From Campylobacter aviculae (GTDB lineage Bacteria; Campylobacterota; Campylobacteria; Campylobacterales; Campylobacteraceae): DNA of 64,000 nt. This document shows positions 44,831-55,952 of the stretch, piece by piece. The stretch lies in the NCBI RefSeq assembly GCF_005406215.1, contig NZ_NXMA01000008.1, positions 27,553-91,552 on the forward strand. The letters run 5' to 3'. How positions within the stretch are numbered: position 1 is the stretch's first letter; each line of letters starts with the position of its first letter. Position numbers and translations under genes: made by a program. Below the pieces are notes generated by a model, which did not search any database, was not told the DNA's origin, and was given only the letters and a program-made list of their open reading frames with translations.

Positions 44831-45622
44831 ATGAGAAAATATACTAATAAAAAAGACGTTCAATTAAAAAATTACTATACGGACAGATTCTATCACGCTC
44901 CTCATACTGCAAAAAAGGAAGTAATTGAAAGTAGTTTCAAGCAAGACTATGAGATTTTAAAAACTCAAGTTAAAATTCTAAATTCTTTTGTAGAGCTTGA
45001 TTTTTGGGTGATTCAAATCAATAAGGATGATAATATTAAAACTCTACAAGCACTTAAGGACTTAGGTTATATATCTTTTACTGAAGCAAGTGCTATTGAT
45101 TTTGTCGCTTCTAAAAATGGTTTTGAAGTTTTTTATCAACTTTTAAATATTGATAAAAAATTAAGAGTAAGGGTTAAAACTTTTGTGGGTGTTAAAGAAA
45201 GACTGCAAAGTGTTACTAGTGTTTTTAAAGGAGCAAATTGGAGTGAAAGAGAAATTTATGATATGTATGGAGTTTTTATCATAAATCATCCTAATTTAAA
45301 GCGTATTTTAATGCCAGATGATTGGTATGGCCATCCGCTTTTAAAAACCTATCCTTTAAAAGGAGATGAGTTTGCACAATGGTATGAGATTGATAGAATC
45401 TTTGGGAAAGAATATCGCGAAGTTGTTGGGCCTGAACAAAGAGATCCTGGCTTTGTAGATGATAAAGATACTCTTAATTTTTCAAGAATTTATCATGAAA
45501 CTACCAAGGGAGCTAATCCTAAAGAAATATCTTTCAAACAAGAATATCAGGAAGAAGAAGGTGTTGCTTTTGTCAAAAAAGTTAAACGTGATCAAGCAAA
45601 AATTTTAGAAAAAAGGCGTTAA
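44831..45622 (+). CDS. nuoC: Complex I subunit NuoC
   Basis: 263 residues from ATG 44831, two bases after the nuoB stop; an earlier in-frame start at 44807 lies inside nuo[21 protein letters not shown] and [20 protein letters not shown] are hallmark sequences of the 30-kDa subunit. Confidence 0.95.
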   Translation: MRKYTNKKDVQLKNYYTDRFYHAPHTAKKEVIESSFKQDYEILKTQVKILNSFVELDFWVIQINKDDNIKTLQALKDLGYISFTEASAIDFVASKNGFEVFYQLLNIDKKLRVRVKTFVGVKERLQSVTSVFKGANWSEREIYDMYGVFIINHPNLKRILMPDDWYGHPLLKTYPLKGDEFAQWYEIDRIFGKEYREVVGPEQRDPGFVDDKDTLNFSRIYHETTKGANPKEISFKQEYQEEEGVAFVKKVKRDQAKILEKRR

Positions 45623-45623
45623 A

Positions 45624-46850
45624 ATGCAAATTCCTAGCAAGTTAAAACCTTATTATGAAAATATAGCTTTTGAGCAAGAAGACTCAAAAATGATTATTAA
45701 TTTAGGGCCTCAGCACCCTTCAGCACACGGAAATTTGCGTCTTGTTTTAGAACTTGATGGTGAGCAAGTCGTTAAAGCACGTCCAACTATAGGTTATATG
45801 CATCGTGGTATGGAAAAAATGGCTGAAAATATGATCTATCAAGAATTTATTCCCACAACCGATAGAATGGATTATGTTGCGGCTTCTTCAAATAACTATG
45901 CTTATTGTGCTGCAGTTGAAAAATTATGTGGCCTAGAAATTCCACGACGTGCTCAAGTTATTCGTATGATACTATTAGAACTTAATCGTATAGGATCGCA
46001 CTTACTTTGGCTTGCAACACACGCACTTGATATCGGAGCTATGACTGTATTTTTATATTGTTTTAGAGAAAGAGAATATGTTTTAGATTTGATTGAAAAA
46101 TATTGCGGGGCAAGGCTTACACATTCTTCTATGAGAATTGGCGGAGTGATGCTTGATTTGCCTGAAGGCTTTTTGCAAGAACTTTTAGCTTTTTGTGATA
46201 AATTCCCTAAAGATATCGCTGATTATGAAGCTTTATTAGATGATAACCGAATTTGGCGTTTAAGAACTGAAAATGTTGGTGTGGTAACCAAAGAACAAGT
46301 TTTAAATTGGGGTTGTAGTGGAGTACTTTTAAGAGGAAGTGGAATTTGCTATGATATACGCAAAGAAGAACCTTATTTGCTGTATAATGAAGTGGATTTT
46401 GGTGTACCTTATGCAACTCAAGGCGATTCTTATGCAAGATATAAAGTTTATATGCAAGAATTCAGAGAAAGTCTTAAAATTTTAAGACAGTGTGCAGCTC
46501 TTTATAAGGATACGCCACCAGAAATTTTAGCCAATCATCCAGAATATGTAAGTGCTTCAAAAGAGCAAATTTTGACCCAAAATTACTCACTCATGCAACA
46601 CTTTGTTTTAGTGACTCAAGGTTTAAAACCTCCAAAAGGTGAAGTTTATGTGCCTACTGAAAGTCCAAAAGGTGAGTTAGGGTTTTTTATCCATAGTGAT
46701 GGAAGTGGAAGACCTTATCGTTTAAAAGCTAGAACTCCTAGCTATTGGCATTGTTCCTTTTTTGAAGAAATGTTAGTGGGAACGTATTTAGCGGATGTGG
46801 TTGCAATCATGGGTAATGTAAATATAGTTTTAGGTGAGATTGATCGATGA
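45624..46850 (+). CDS. nuoD: Complex I subunit NuoD
   Basis: 408 residues. [20 protein letters not shown], the [10 protein letters not shown] motif, and [12 protein letters not shown] near the quinone site. Quinone-binding 49-kDa subunit. Confidence 0.97.
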   Translation: MQIPSKLKPYYENIAFEQEDSKMIINLGPQHPSAHGNLRLVLELDGEQVVKARPTIGYMHRGMEKMAENMIYQEFIPTTDRMDYVAASSNNYAYCAAVEKLCGLEIPRRAQVIRMILLELNRIGSHLLWLATHALDIGAMTVFLYCFREREYVLDLIEKYCGARLTHSSMRIGGVMLDLPEGFLQELLAFCDKFPKDIADYEALLDDNRIWRLRTENVGVVTKEQVLNWGCSGVLLRGSGICYDIRKEEPYLLYNEVDFGVPYATQGDSYARYKVYMQEFRESLKILRQCAALYKDTPPEILANHPEYVSASKEQILTQNYSLMQHFVLVTQGLKPPKGEVYVPTESPKGELGFFIHSDGSGRPYRLKARTPSYWHCSFFEEMLVGTYLADVVAIMGNVNIVLGEIDR

Positions 46851-47074
46851 GAAGAGTAGATTTAAGAAAGAGTAAAACACTCTTTGAGGACTTAGCGCAA
46901 GTGATTAAAGAGGCGAAAGTTGGAGAAGTATTAGTAGTTCTTTTTGAAATCGGTGATTTTTCTGCCGTAGAAAAAAGTTTTTCTTTTGTAAAAGAAAATA
47001 AATGCGAACTTCTCAATTCTTTAAAATTTAATCAAGTTGATTGGACAATCGTAATCAAAAAGGAAAGTGTATGA
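46847..47074 (+). CDS. Small protein in place of NuoE (Cj1575c-like)
   Basis: 75 residues without the [2Fe-2S] cysteines of NuoE. It has a charged beta/alpha pattern ([20 protein letters not shown]) and sits at the nuoE place. Known for C. jejuni complex I: the NADH module genes nuoE and nuoF are missing, two unrelated genes occur here, and the physiological donor is reduced flavodoxin. Overlaps nuoD and the next gene by ATGA-type junctions. Confidence 0.9.
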   Translation: MRRVDLRKSKTLFEDLAQVIKEAKVGEVLVVLFEIGDFSAVEKSFSFVKENKCELLNSLKFNQVDWTIVIKKESV

Positions 47075-47763
47075 TTTATGAAAAGGCACTTTGTTTTTTA
47101 GATATGTTAAGCATTAAAAATAAAGATTTGTGTGCTCGGATTCAAGGGGAAAATATTAATATTTCTTGCTTAGAAGATAAGTCTTTAAAAGCTAAGTTTT
47201 ATAAATGTGAAATTGCAAGTTTGAGTTTCGTTTTGGCTTTGCTTTGTAAAATGAGTGATGAAAATGCTTTTAAAGAGTTAGATGAGGGATATTTAAGCGC
47301 AGAATCTTGTTTGGGAGAAGAAGAGGCGAGCGATATACTTGAATTTTTAGAAAAAGCCAAATATTTAATTATTGATGAAAATATCAGCTTTTATAAAGAT
47401 AGCGAAAATATCAAGTATTTTTTGAATTTTTTAAGCGTGAAATATAAACTTAAAATTTTAGATAGCAATGAAAAAGATTGTGATTTTAAAGACGCAAAAT
47501 TAAATTCTTTAAAAGAACTTGATAATTATGATGGTTTAGTGCTTTTTAAGGCTAATTTAGAGGATAAAAATTTACATTGCTCAAAGCAATTTTTACAAAT
47601 TTCAAAATGTAAAGATCAAAGTGAGGTAGAAATTTTAGCCAAAGATTTTAATCTTAAGACTACGCTTTGTTTAGATGAAAATTTACAAGGCACTATAGGC
47701 TTTTTAAATTATGAAAATTTTGGCTTTGATTTTACTCAAATTCGCATAAAGGAAGCAAAATGA
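47071..47763 (+). CDS. Protein in place of NuoF (Cj1574c-like)
   Basis: 230 residues from the ATG overlapping the previous stop (ATGA). It lacks the NADH/FMN motifs and the [4Fe-4S] cysteines of NuoF. Leu/Lys/Asp-rich, no membrane segment. It probably helps dock the flavodoxin donor or stabilise NuoG, but that is inference. The stop overlaps the nuoG start (ATGA). Confidence 0.9.
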   Translation: MIYEKALCFLDMLSIKNKDLCARIQGENINISCLEDKSLKAKFYKCEIASLSFVLALLCKMSDENAFKELDEGYLSAESCLGEEEASDILEFLEKAKYLIIDENISFYKDSENIKYFLNFLSVKYKLKILDSNEKDCDFKDAKLNSLKELDNYDGLVLFKANLEDKNLHCSKQFLQISKCKDQSEVEILAKDFNLKTTLCLDENLQGTIGFLNYENFGFDFTQIRIKEAK

Positions 47764-50222
47764 CAATTAAAATAAATGGTATAGATTGCGCCTTTGAAGA
47801 AGGCGAATATATCTTAAATGTAGCAAGAAGAAATGATATTTTCATTCCTGCAATTTGTTATTTAAGCGGCTGTAGTCCTACTTTGGCGTGTCGTATGTGT
47901 ATGGTAGAGGCCGATGGTAAAAAAGTTTATTCTTGTAATACCAAAGCAAAAGATGGTATGGTTGTAGAGAGTGATTTGCAAAATTTATGGGATGAGAGAA
48001 ATGAGATCATGCAGACTTATTGCATTAATCACCCATTAGAATGTGGAGTTTGTGATAAATCAGGAGAATGTGAGCTTCAAAATTTCACGCATAAATCTAG
48101 AGTAAATGTGCAAAAGCATTGGATAAAAGACACTCATAAACCACATAAACATTGGGGAATGATCAATTATGATCCTGCACTTTGTATAGTTTGCGAACGT
48201 TGTGTTACAGTTTGTAAGGATAAGATCGGCGAAAGTGCTTTGAAAACTGTTCCACGCGGAGGAGATACCGTAGATGCTGGTTTTAAAGAAACAATGGGAA
48301 AAGATGCTTATGCAATTTGGACTAAATTTCAAAAAAGTTTAATCGGTCCATCCAATGGTGAAAGTCTAAATTGTTCTTTTTGTGGAGAATGTACAAGTGT
48401 ATGTCCAACGGGAGCTTTGATTGGATCTAGATTCCAATATACCTCTAATGCTTGGGAGCTTAAGAGAATTCCTGCTTCAAATCCGCATTCTAGTGATTGC
48501 GAGCTTATGTATTATGATATCAAACAAAGTGGGATTAGTGAACAAAAACCTAAAATTTATCGCGTGAGTAATGATTTTGCTTTTGCAACTTTAAATAAAG
48601 CCGCAAGGTTTGGTTTTGATACACAAAATGAAGCTACTAAAGATGAAAAAGCTTTTAATGAACTTGTAGCACTTTTTGAAAAAAATGAAATTAAAAATAT
48701 AAAATTTAATAGTTTTATCACTAATGAAGAAGCGTTAATTTTGCAAAATCTTAAAAAGAAATTTGATCTCAATCTCATCAACGAAGAGGCTTTAAAATTC
48801 AAAGAATTTCTTAATGAATTTATAGAAAATTCAGGGGAAATATATAATGCTGTAAGCGATGATATCACTAAGAGTGATTTTTTAGTGGTTTTAGGGACTT
48901 TATTAAGATATGATGCTCCGACTTTAAGTTATAAAGTCAATAATTCTTTGGCGATGAATAAAGGTGCAGGACTTTATTTCCATCCTATAGGGGATTTGGG
49001 TGTTGAAAAATATTCTAAGAATTTTCTTTCATGTATCCATAAAAGTGGAGATGAAGAACAAATTTTATATTTCTTGCTTCAAAAATTTACTACAGATGAA
49101 AGCATAAAAGCTAGTTTGTCTGAATTTTTTATTAAAGAAAATAAAGAAGTTGAAGAAAGTATCAATGAAGAAGTGATTGAAAAAGTTGTAGAAAAAGATG
49201 AAGAAGGCAATGAAGTTGAAAAAGAAGTGAAAAAACTTGTTCCAAAAAAAATCAAAAAGAATATAGAGGTGCAGCGTTCTGTTTTTGCCAAAAATTTAGG
49301 TTTAGATGAAGACAAGCTTGAAGATTTATTGCTTAAAAAATCTAAATTTACTCTTATTGTGGGCAGTGATTTTTATTTCCATAAAAATGCTAAAAAACTT
49401 GCTAAGTTATTAGCACTAATACAAACAAGCACTCCTTTTAAAATTTTCTTAAATCCTACACATACCAATACTTTAGGTGTTGCAATGATTTGTGATTTGA
49501 GTACTGATAAAGCGGAAGGTAAAACTTTAGGCTATAATGAAAGAGGAGATTTTACATTTTCTTATGAAGAACACGCTAATCTGGCAAGTTCTAGTTTAAA
49601 TCAACAGGAAGGAACATTTTTAAATTACGATAAAAGAGTAGTTCCAACAAACGCTGCTTTAGAATTCGGTGGATATTATTTAAATGATTTGGCTAATGCT
49701 TTAGGATTTGATCAAGAATATACTATCGGTTACACAAAAAGACTTCCTATGGACAAAGGTTTTTCTCCTGTTGAATTCGATAATTTGGAAAATTATTATA
49801 CCAATGGCGGAGAATGTAAAAGGGGCTATCAACTCAATTTAGAGTGTTTTAAACAAAATGCAAAAAAAGAATTTTTGACACCAAGCTTTAGCGCCTTAGA
49901 ACCAAAAGAAAATGAATTTTTGCTTTATAGTGCAAATCCTAGTTATCAATTTGGTAGATTTTCTAATCGTGCAAGTGCAATTAATGAGGTTATATTTGTT
50001 GGAATTAGTGAAAATTTAGCTAATGAAAAAGGTTTGAAAGACAAAGATCTTGTTAAGATCAGTATAAAAGATAAAGAATTGAGTTTGAGTGTGCGTATAG
50101 ATAAAGATTTAAAAAATGGAGCTTATTTACCGTATTTTGATGAAAAACTTGATACTTTAAGTTTTTTTGATGAAAGATTTGTTTTAGCAAAAATACAGAA
50201 AATAGGAGCAAACAATGAGTGA
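47760..50222 (+). CDS. nuoG: Complex I subunit NuoG
   Basis: 820 residues. N-terminal [2Fe-2S] part (CYLSGCSPTLACRMCMVEA), His-Cys cluster (HPLECGVCDKSGECELQ), then CIVCERCVTVC and CSFCGECTSVCPTG. Residues about 461-503 are an unusual Glu/Lys/Val-rich insert (VIEKVVEKDEEGNEVEKEVK). The C-terminal half follows a molybdopterin-like fold without cofactor. Iron-sulfur chain of the peripheral arm. Confidence 0.96.
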   Translation: MTIKINGIDCAFEEGEYILNVARRNDIFIPAICYLSGCSPTLACRMCMVEADGKKVYSCNTKAKDGMVVESDLQNLWDERNEIMQTYCINHPLECGVCDKSGECELQNFTHKSRVNVQKHWIKDTHKPHKHWGMINYDPALCIVCERCVTVCKDKIGESALKTVPRGGDTVDAGFKETMGKDAYAIWTKFQKSLIGPSNGESLNCSFCGECTSVCPTGALIGSRFQYTSNAWELKRIPASNPHSSDCELMYYDIKQSGISEQKPKIYRVSNDFAFATLNKAARFGFDTQNEATKDEKAFNELVALFEKNEIKNIKFNSFITNEEALILQNLKKKFDLNLINEEALKFKEFLNEFIENSGEIYNAVSDDITKSDFLVVLGTLLRYDAPTLSYKVNNSLAMNKGAGLYFHPIGDLGVEKYSKNFLSCIHKSGDEEQILYFLLQKFTTDESIKASLSEFFIKENKEVEESINEEVIEKVVEKDEEGNEVEKEVKKLVPKKIKKNIEVQRSVFAKNLGLDEDKLEDLLLKKSKFTLIVGSDFYFHKNAKKLAKLLALIQTSTPFKIFLNPTHTNTLGVAMICDLSTDKAEGKTLGYNERGDFTFSYEEHANLASSSLNQQEGTFLNYDKRVVPTNAALEFGGYYLNDLANALGFDQEYTIGYTKRLPMDKGFSPVEFDNLENYYTNGGECKRGYQLNLECFKQNAKKEFLTPSFSALEPKENEFLLYSANPSYQFGRFSNRASAINEVIFVGISENLANEKGLKDKDLVKISIKDKELSLSVRIDKDLKNGAYLPYFDEKLDTLSFFDERFVLAKIQKIGANNE

Positions 50223-51213
50223 TTTTGCTTTTTTTGCCTTAGAAACTTTGATAAAATGTGTTATAGTAGTCGCGTTTTTTGCGACATTAGCAGGACTTGC
50301 AACCTATGCTGAAAGGAAGGTTTTAGCATATTTTCAACGTCGTATAGGACCTGATATGGTGGGACCTTTCGGGCTTATACAACTTGTTGCAGATATGATT
50401 AAACTTTTTACAAAAGAAGATATTATTCCTTCTAACTCGCAAAAAATTATATTTGCAATTGCGCCTCTTCTTGCGGCAATTTGTGCTTTTGTATCTTTAG
50501 CAGCCATTCCAATGTTACCTGAATTTACGCTGTTTGGACATACTATACAGCCTTTAATTTCTGATATTAATGTGGCCTTACTTTTCATTCTAGGAACTTC
50601 GGGACTTTGTTTTTATGCTATATTTTTAGGAGGGCTTTCAAGTAATAATAAATGGTCTATTTTGGGTGCGGCAAGAGGACTTGTTGCGATCATTTCTTAT
50701 GAAAGCGTTGGAGCATTAGCGTTAATGGCTATTGTAATGCTTGTGGGTTCTTTTTCTTTGATAGATATCAATAATTATCAAAATGATGGGCTTTTTTCTT
50801 GGTTGATTTTTAAACAACCTTTAGCTTTTATACTTTTTGTTATAGCTCTTTTTATTGAGACAAATAGAACTCCGCTTTGTTTGACTGAAAATGATGCAGA
50901 AATTGTTGCTGGATATGGAACGGAATATTCTGGACTTCGTTGGGGTATGTTTTTCATCGGTGAATATGCTAGTATGATAGCAGGTGCTATTTTAATTTCT
51001 TTGCTATTTTTAGGAGGTTTTAATAGCTTTTGGATTATTCCTGGTTGGATTATGATGATATTAAAATCAGTTTTTATTTTCTTTTGGTATTTTTGGGCTA
51101 GAGCTGCTTTTCCTCAGTTACGTCCTGATCAGGTAATGAGAATGTGCTATTTAATTTTAATTCCTTTAGCGGTTTTAAATCTTTTAATTACTGCTTTAGC
51201 TGTGCTTTTATAG
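50215..51213 (+). CDS. nuoH: Complex I subunit NuoH
   Basis: 332 residues, eight helices. YAERKVLAYFQRRIGPDMVG and ETNRTPLCLTENDAEIVAGY are the quinone-channel loops. Overlaps nuoG by 8 bp. Confidence 0.97.
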   Translation: MSDFAFFALETLIKCVIVVAFFATLAGLATYAERKVLAYFQRRIGPDMVGPFGLIQLVADMIKLFTKEDIIPSNSQKIIFAIAPLLAAICAFVSLAAIPMLPEFTLFGHTIQPLISDINVALLFILGTSGLCFYAIFLGGLSSNNKWSILGAARGLVAIISYESVGALALMAIVMLVGSFSLIDINNYQNDGLFSWLIFKQPLAFILFVIALFIETNRTPLCLTENDAEIVAGYGTEYSGLRWGMFFIGEYASMIAGAILISLLFLGGFNSFWIIPGWIMMILKSVFIFFWYFWARAAFPQLRPDQVMRMCYLILIPLAVLNLLITALAVLL

Positions 51214-51221
51214 GAGTTTAA

Positions 51222-51863
51222 ATGAAAAATTATTATTTGGTTGATGAGAACAGAAAAACACCTGTTACTGCTTGGCAAAAGATTTCACAAGCTTTAAAAA
51301 GAAGTATCAAACTTGAACTTTTCGTGGGTTTATGGGTGGTAATGCGTGAAATGCTTAAGCGAAACAATAGTGCCACTATAAAATATCCCCTAGAAAAACT
51401 CCAGCTTGATAATCGTTATCGTGCCGTACATAGGCTTATGCGTTTTATAGAAAGTGAAAATGAACGTTGCATAGGTTGTGGACTTTGTGAAAAAATTTGC
51501 ATCAGTAATTGTATAAGAATGGAAACTTCTTTAGATGAAGATGGGCGTAAAAAAGTTGGCAATTATAGTATCAATTTGGGACGTTGTATTTATTGTGGAT
51601 TTTGTGCTGAAGTATGTCCGGAGCTTGCTATAGTTCATGGTTTAGAGTATGAAAATGCAGCCGAACAAAGATCTTATTTTGGCTATAAGCAGGATTTTTT
51701 AACGCCTATAGATAAACTTAAAAATCAAGTGGAATTTGAAGGTGCAGGAAGTCTTAGAAAAGATGCGGATTTATTGGTTAAAAAAACGCCTAATTACTAT
51801 GATGTATTGCAAAATAAGAATTTAGAAACACAAGATCAAAATTCACAAGGAGAAGTCAAATGA
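51222..51863 (+). CDS. nuoI: Complex I subunit NuoI
   Basis: 213 residues. Two ferredoxin motifs, [15 protein letters not shown] and [15 protein letters not shown], bind clusters N6a and N6b. Tail after residue ~170 is charged. Confidence 0.97.
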   Translation: MKNYYLVDENRKTPVTAWQKISQALKRSIKLELFVGLWVVMREMLKRNNSATIKYPLEKLQLDNRYRAVHRLMRFIESENERCIGCGLCEKICISNCIRMETSLDEDGRKKVGNYSINLGRCIYCGFCAEVCPELAIVHGLEYENAAEQRSYFGYKQDFLTPIDKLKNQVEFEGAGSLRKDADLLVKKTPNYYDVLQNKNLETQDQNSQGEVK

Positions 51864-52378
51864 TAGAAACTTTAGCCTTTGTATTTTTTAGCGTAGCAGT
51901 TTTAGGATTTTTCTTAATAGCGGTTTTAAGCAAAACTATGCTTTATTCACTCTCTGCTTTAGCTGGAGGAATGGTATTTTTATCAGGTTTTTACTTCTTG
52001 TTAGATGCAGAATTTTTGGGTGCAATACAAATTATTGTTTATGGTGGAGCTGTACTCGGAATATATAGTTTTGCTATGATGTTTTTTGATGCTTCTAAAG
52101 AATTTAAAGAAAAAATAAAAGCTAAAAAAAGTTTTTTCATTTTAGTTATTTTGAGCACAATTCTTCTTTTATTTACACTCTTAGGGTTTAAATATGAAAG
52201 CGTAACTACAGATTTGCCTTTAAGCGATCCGGCTTTGTATGATTATAATAAGCAACTTGCTTTAGTTGTTTTCTCAAAATATCTTTTAGGATTTGAATTT
52301 ATAGCTATTTTACTTTTAATTGCTTTAATTTGTGCCATCGTCCTTACTCATAAAGGACTTGTAAAGGAAAAACAATGA
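51860..52378 (+). CDS. nuoJ: Complex I subunit NuoJ
   Basis: 172 residues, five helices. [20 protein letters not shown] is the conserved third helix with the pi-bulge region. Overlaps nuoI and nuoK by 4 bp. Confidence 0.95.
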   Translation: MIETLAFVFFSVAVLGFFLIAVLSKTMLYSLSALAGGMVFLSGFYFLLDAEFLGAIQIIVYGGAVLGIYSFAMMFFDASKEFKEKIKAKKSFFILVILSTILLLFTLLGFKYESVTTDLPLSDPALYDYNKQLALVVFSKYLLGFEFIAILLLIALICAIVLTHKGLVKEKQ

Positions 52379-52668
52379 TAGAAAAATATTTTTTTATAGC
52401 TATTTTGATGTTTGTTATAGGGCTTGTTGGAATTTTGAAAAGGCAAAATCTTATTATGTTATTTATTTCGAGTGAAATTTTACTTAATGCCGCAAATTTA
52501 GCTTTAATAGCAGCTTCAAAAATGCATCAAGATTTAAATGGTCAAGTTTTTGCACTTTTTGTCATAGGTGTTGCAGCTTGTGAGGTAGCTGTTGGGGTTG
52601 CTTTATGTGTGCTTTGGTATAGAAAAAAAGGCACTTTAGAATTAAAAAGTTTAAAAGAGGAGGTTTGA
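52375..52668 (+). CDS. nuoK: Complex I subunit NuoK
   Basis: 97 residues, three helices. LFISSEILLNAANLALIAAS carries the conserved glutamate for proton transfer; the second is in VAACEVAVGVALCV. Confidence 0.96.
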   Translation: MIEKYFFIAILMFVIGLVGILKRQNLIMLFISSEILLNAANLALIAASKMHQDLNGQVFALFVIGVAACEVAVGVALCVLWYRKKGTLELKSLKEEV

Positions 52669-52669
52669 T

Positions 52670-54460
52670 ATGCAAAGCTTAGCTTTAATTTCATTTTTTA
52701 GTCCTTTTGTAGCTTTTTTATTTGCAAGTTGTTTTGCTTTAAGTCAAAGAAAAATTTTTGTAGGTTATATATGTGCTATACTTATAGGAATAGGAACATT
52801 TTGTTCTTTATATCTGCTTTTTAGCAATGCTAGTTTTAATTTAAGTTTGTTTGAATGGTTTGTAGGAGTAAATTTCGGTTTTAATATAGATGTTATTTCT
52901 CTTACAATGATGAGTGTGGTTGGCGTTGTAGCTACTTGTGTCCACTTTTATAGTATATTTTATATGGCTCATGATGAAGGATTTAATAAATTTTTTGCTT
53001 ATTTAGGACTTTTTGTATTCTCTATGCTTTTTTTAGTAATGAGTGATAATTTTTTAGGTCTTTTTGTAGGCTGGGAAGGTGTTGGACTTTGTTCTTGGCT
53101 TTTAATAGGTTTTTGGTATAAAAATAATACTTATTCTTTTGCAGCTAATGAAGCTTTTATCATGAATAGAGTTGCTGACTTGGGTATGCTTTTAGGTATT
53201 TTTTGGCTTTATATTCAAGCTGGAACTTTAAAATACGATGAAGTCTTTTCAATGGCTCAAAATTTAGATCACAACGCCTTAATTTTAATAGCAAGTTGTT
53301 TGTTTATCGGGGCTATGGGAAAATCTGCACAATTTCCTTTTCATACCTGGCTTGCCGATGCAATGGCAGGACCTACTCCTGTTTCAGCTTTAATCCACGC
53401 TGCAACTATGGTTACAGCTGGAGTTTATTTGGTGATTAGAGCGGGAGAAATTTATTCTTTAGTTCCTGAAGTTTCTTATTTTATAGCTATACTTGGAGCT
53501 TTTGTTGCTATATTTGCTGCTTCCATGGCTTTGGTTGCAAGAGATTTAAAACGTATTATAGCTTATTCTACCTTATCTCAACTCGGATACATGTTTGTAG
53601 CAGCAGGACTTGGGGCTTATGGTATAGCCTTATTTCATTTAGCAACACACGCTTTCTTTAAATCTTTATTGTTTTTAGGCGCTGGAAATGTAATGCATGC
53701 TATGAATGATAATTTAGATATTAAAAAAATGGGCGGACTTTTTAAATCTTTGAAAATAACTGCTATTTTCATGACTATAGGTTCTTTAGCTTTGGTAGGA
53801 ATTTATCCTTTCGCAGGATTTTTCTCAAAAGATTTGATTTTAGGATATTCTTTTATTACCCATCATCACGGAATATTTTTAGTGCTTTTAATTGCAGCCT
53901 TTATGACAGCTTTTTATAGTTTTAGACTTTTAATGCTTGTATTTTTTACTGATGCAAGACATAGTGATCATCCGCATGAAGCAAGCAAAATAGCACTTTT
54001 AGCTATGACTCCTTTGATGATTTTGGCTATTATTGCAGGATTATTTGAACATCATTTCTTTGAATATATTAGTTCCAAACTTGTATTTATAGATGCTCAA
54101 AATCAAATTGTTGTTATTTGTGCAAGTCTTGCAGGAGTTTTGGGAATGATTTTAGCAATTCTCGCTTATAAATATGCTTGGTTTAAGGCAAGTATTGAAG
54201 AGAATAAAATCCATAAACTTTTAAGCAATGATTATTTTATACCGCATTTTTATCATAAATTTATAGTAGCTAAATATGAAAGTTTATGTGCTGTGCTAAA
54301 GCATTGTGATATTTTCATTTTGGATGCAATAATAGAAAAAATTTCTTTTTGTTGCAATTTTATTTCTCAAAAAATGATTATGCCAAATAGTTTAAATTTA
54401 ATGTTAAGATTTTTAGTCGCTGGTTTTGTAATTTTACTTATTTTAGTATGGGTGGTGTAA
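52670..54460 (+). CDS. nuoL: Complex I subunit NuoL
   Basis: 596 residues, about 16 helices. Antiporter-like motifs are VGWEGVGLCSWLLIGFWY, the MGKSAQFPFHTWLADAM helix and THAFFKSLLFLGAGNVMHAM; the long C-terminal lateral helix follows. Terminal proton pump subunit. Confidence 0.97.
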   Translation: MQSLALISFFSPFVAFLFASCFALSQRKIFVGYICAILIGIGTFCSLYLLFSNASFNLSLFEWFVGVNFGFNIDVISLTMMSVVGVVATCVHFYSIFYMAHDEGFNKFFAYLGLFVFSMLFLVMSDNFLGLFVGWEGVGLCSWLLIGFWYKNNTYSFAANEAFIMNRVADLGMLLGIFWLYIQAGTLKYDEVFSMAQNLDHNALILIASCLFIGAMGKSAQFPFHTWLADAMAGPTPVSALIHAATMVTAGVYLVIRAGEIYSLVPEVSYFIAILGAFVAIFAASMALVARDLKRIIAYSTLSQLGYMFVAAGLGAYGIALFHLATHAFFKSLLFLGAGNVMHAMNDNLDIKKMGGLFKSLKITAIFMTIGSLALVGIYPFAGFFSKDLILGYSFITHHHGIFLVLLIAAFMTAFYSFRLLMLVFFTDARHSDHPHEASKIALLAMTPLMILAIIAGLFEHHFFEYISSKLVFIDAQNQIVVICASLAGVLGMILAILAYKYAWFKASIEENKIHKLLSNDYFIPHFYHKFIVAKYESLCAVLKHCDIFILDAIIEKISFCCNFISQKMIMPNSLNLMLRFLVAGFVILLILVWVV

Positions 54461-54461
54461 A

Positions 54462-55952
54462 ATGCTAAATTGTCTGATTTTTTTTCCTTTAGTTGCCGGT
54501 CTTGTAATTCTTATTTTAAATCGAGGTGGTATAAAAGTTTTCAGTGTTATAGCAAGTTTAATTGTACTCGGTTTGAATATTAAAATTTTTTTAGATTTTT
54601 TGAATGGGATTGATTTTGAATATCAGCTTTTTTTTAAGATAGCTAATTTTTTCACTTATCATGTAGGAGTTAATAGCATTTCTTTAACTTTAATGCTTTT
54701 AAGCTCTTTGATGATATTTTTAAGCTTTTTATTTTTGAAAATTGAACAAAAAGCAATGGTTTCTTGTATATTCTTTTTAGAATTTGCTATTATGGGATTA
54801 TTTTCATCTCTTGATGGCTTACTTTTTTATATATTTTGGGAATTTTCTCTTTTACCTTTGCTTTATATAATGGGTGTTTATGGTAAAGATTATAGAGCAG
54901 GAATTAAATTTTTCATTTATGCTTTTGCTGGTTCTATTTTAATGCTTCTAGCTTTAATTTATCAAGCTTATGTAACTTATAAACTCTTAAATATTTTTAC
55001 TTTTGATTTAGAAATTTGGAAAAATAATGCTTCTGCTGTTAGTTTCAATGAGCAGCTTTTACTTTTTGGAGCATTTTTTATTGCTTTTGCAATCAAATCT
55101 CCTCTTTTTCCATTTCATACTTGGGCACCAAAAGTCTATGCAAATTCGCCTATTTTAGTTTCTGTGATGCTTGTTGCTTTCAAAATGGCTCCTTTTGGTT
55201 TTTTACATTTTTGCTTACCGCTTTTTCCAGATGCGAGCGTGTATTTTATGCCTTTGATCGCAGCTTTGTGTATTGTAAGTATAATTTACAATGCTTTAAT
55301 TGCTTATCGTGCTAATAATTTAAAAGAGTTAATCGCCTATAGTTCCATTTCTCATATAGGGGTGATGATTTTAGGAATTTTTTCTTTTAATACTTTAGGA
55401 ATTACCGGAGCTACTTTTTACATGTTTGCGCATGGTTTAGTTACAGGAAGTTTGTTTTTAATGGCCGAGCTTTTATATAAAAAATATAAAACTCTTGAAA
55501 TTTCTTATTATCATTCTTTAGCATATAAAGCACCATTATTTTCTATTTTCTTTACCTTAATTTTACTTGCTAGTATCTCTTTGCCTCTTACAATATCTTT
55601 TGTTGGGGAATTTTTAGTGCTTTTAGGGGTAGCAAAAGTGAGTTTGCTTTATGCGCTTTTAGCAGGACTAGTCATCATACTTGGAGCAATTTATATGTTA
55701 GCAGTATTTAGAAAAATGTTTTTTATGCAAAAAGAAATGTATATAGAAGGGTTTTCTTTACATACTAGAGAGACTTTAACTCTTGTTTTAGTTGCGGTTT
55801 TAATTTTTTGTTTAGGTATAATGCCTAAAATTTTCTTAGAGCCTTTAGAAAAAAATGCAAATTCTATTATTGAAATCATGAATATAAGAGCTATAAATAC
55901 AGAAACTACTGATTTTTTAAATTATATAAAAGGAGAAAATAATGTTAGATAA
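54462..55952 (+). CDS. nuoM: Complex I subunit NuoM
   Basis: 496 residues, about 14 helices. YIFWEFSLLPLLYIMGVYG, AIKSPLFPFHTWAPKVYANS and YSSISHIGVMILGIF are the antiporter-type signatures. One base after nuoL and overlapping nuoN by 11 bp. Confidence 0.97.
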   Translation: MLNCLIFFPLVAGLVILILNRGGIKVFSVIASLIVLGLNIKIFLDFLNGIDFEYQLFFKIANFFTYHVGVNSISLTLMLLSSLMIFLSFLFLKIEQKAMVSCIFFLEFAIMGLFSSLDGLLFYIFWEFSLLPLLYIMGVYGKDYRAGIKFFIYAFAGSILMLLALIYQAYVTYKLLNIFTFDLEIWKNNASAVSFNEQLLLFGAFFIAFAIKSPLFPFHTWAPKVYANSPILVSVMLVAFKMAPFGFLHFCLPLFPDASVYFMPLIAALCIVSIIYNALIAYRANNLKELIAYSSISHIGVMILGIFSFNTLGITGATFYMFAHGLVTGSLFLMAELLYKKYKTLEISYYHSLAYKAPLFSIFFTLILLASISLPLTISFVGEFLVLLGVAKVSLLYALLAGLVIILGAIYMLAVFRKMFFMQKEMYIEGFSLHTRETLTLVLVAVLIFCLGIMPKIFLEPLEKNANSIIEIMNIRAINTETTDFLNYIKGENNVR

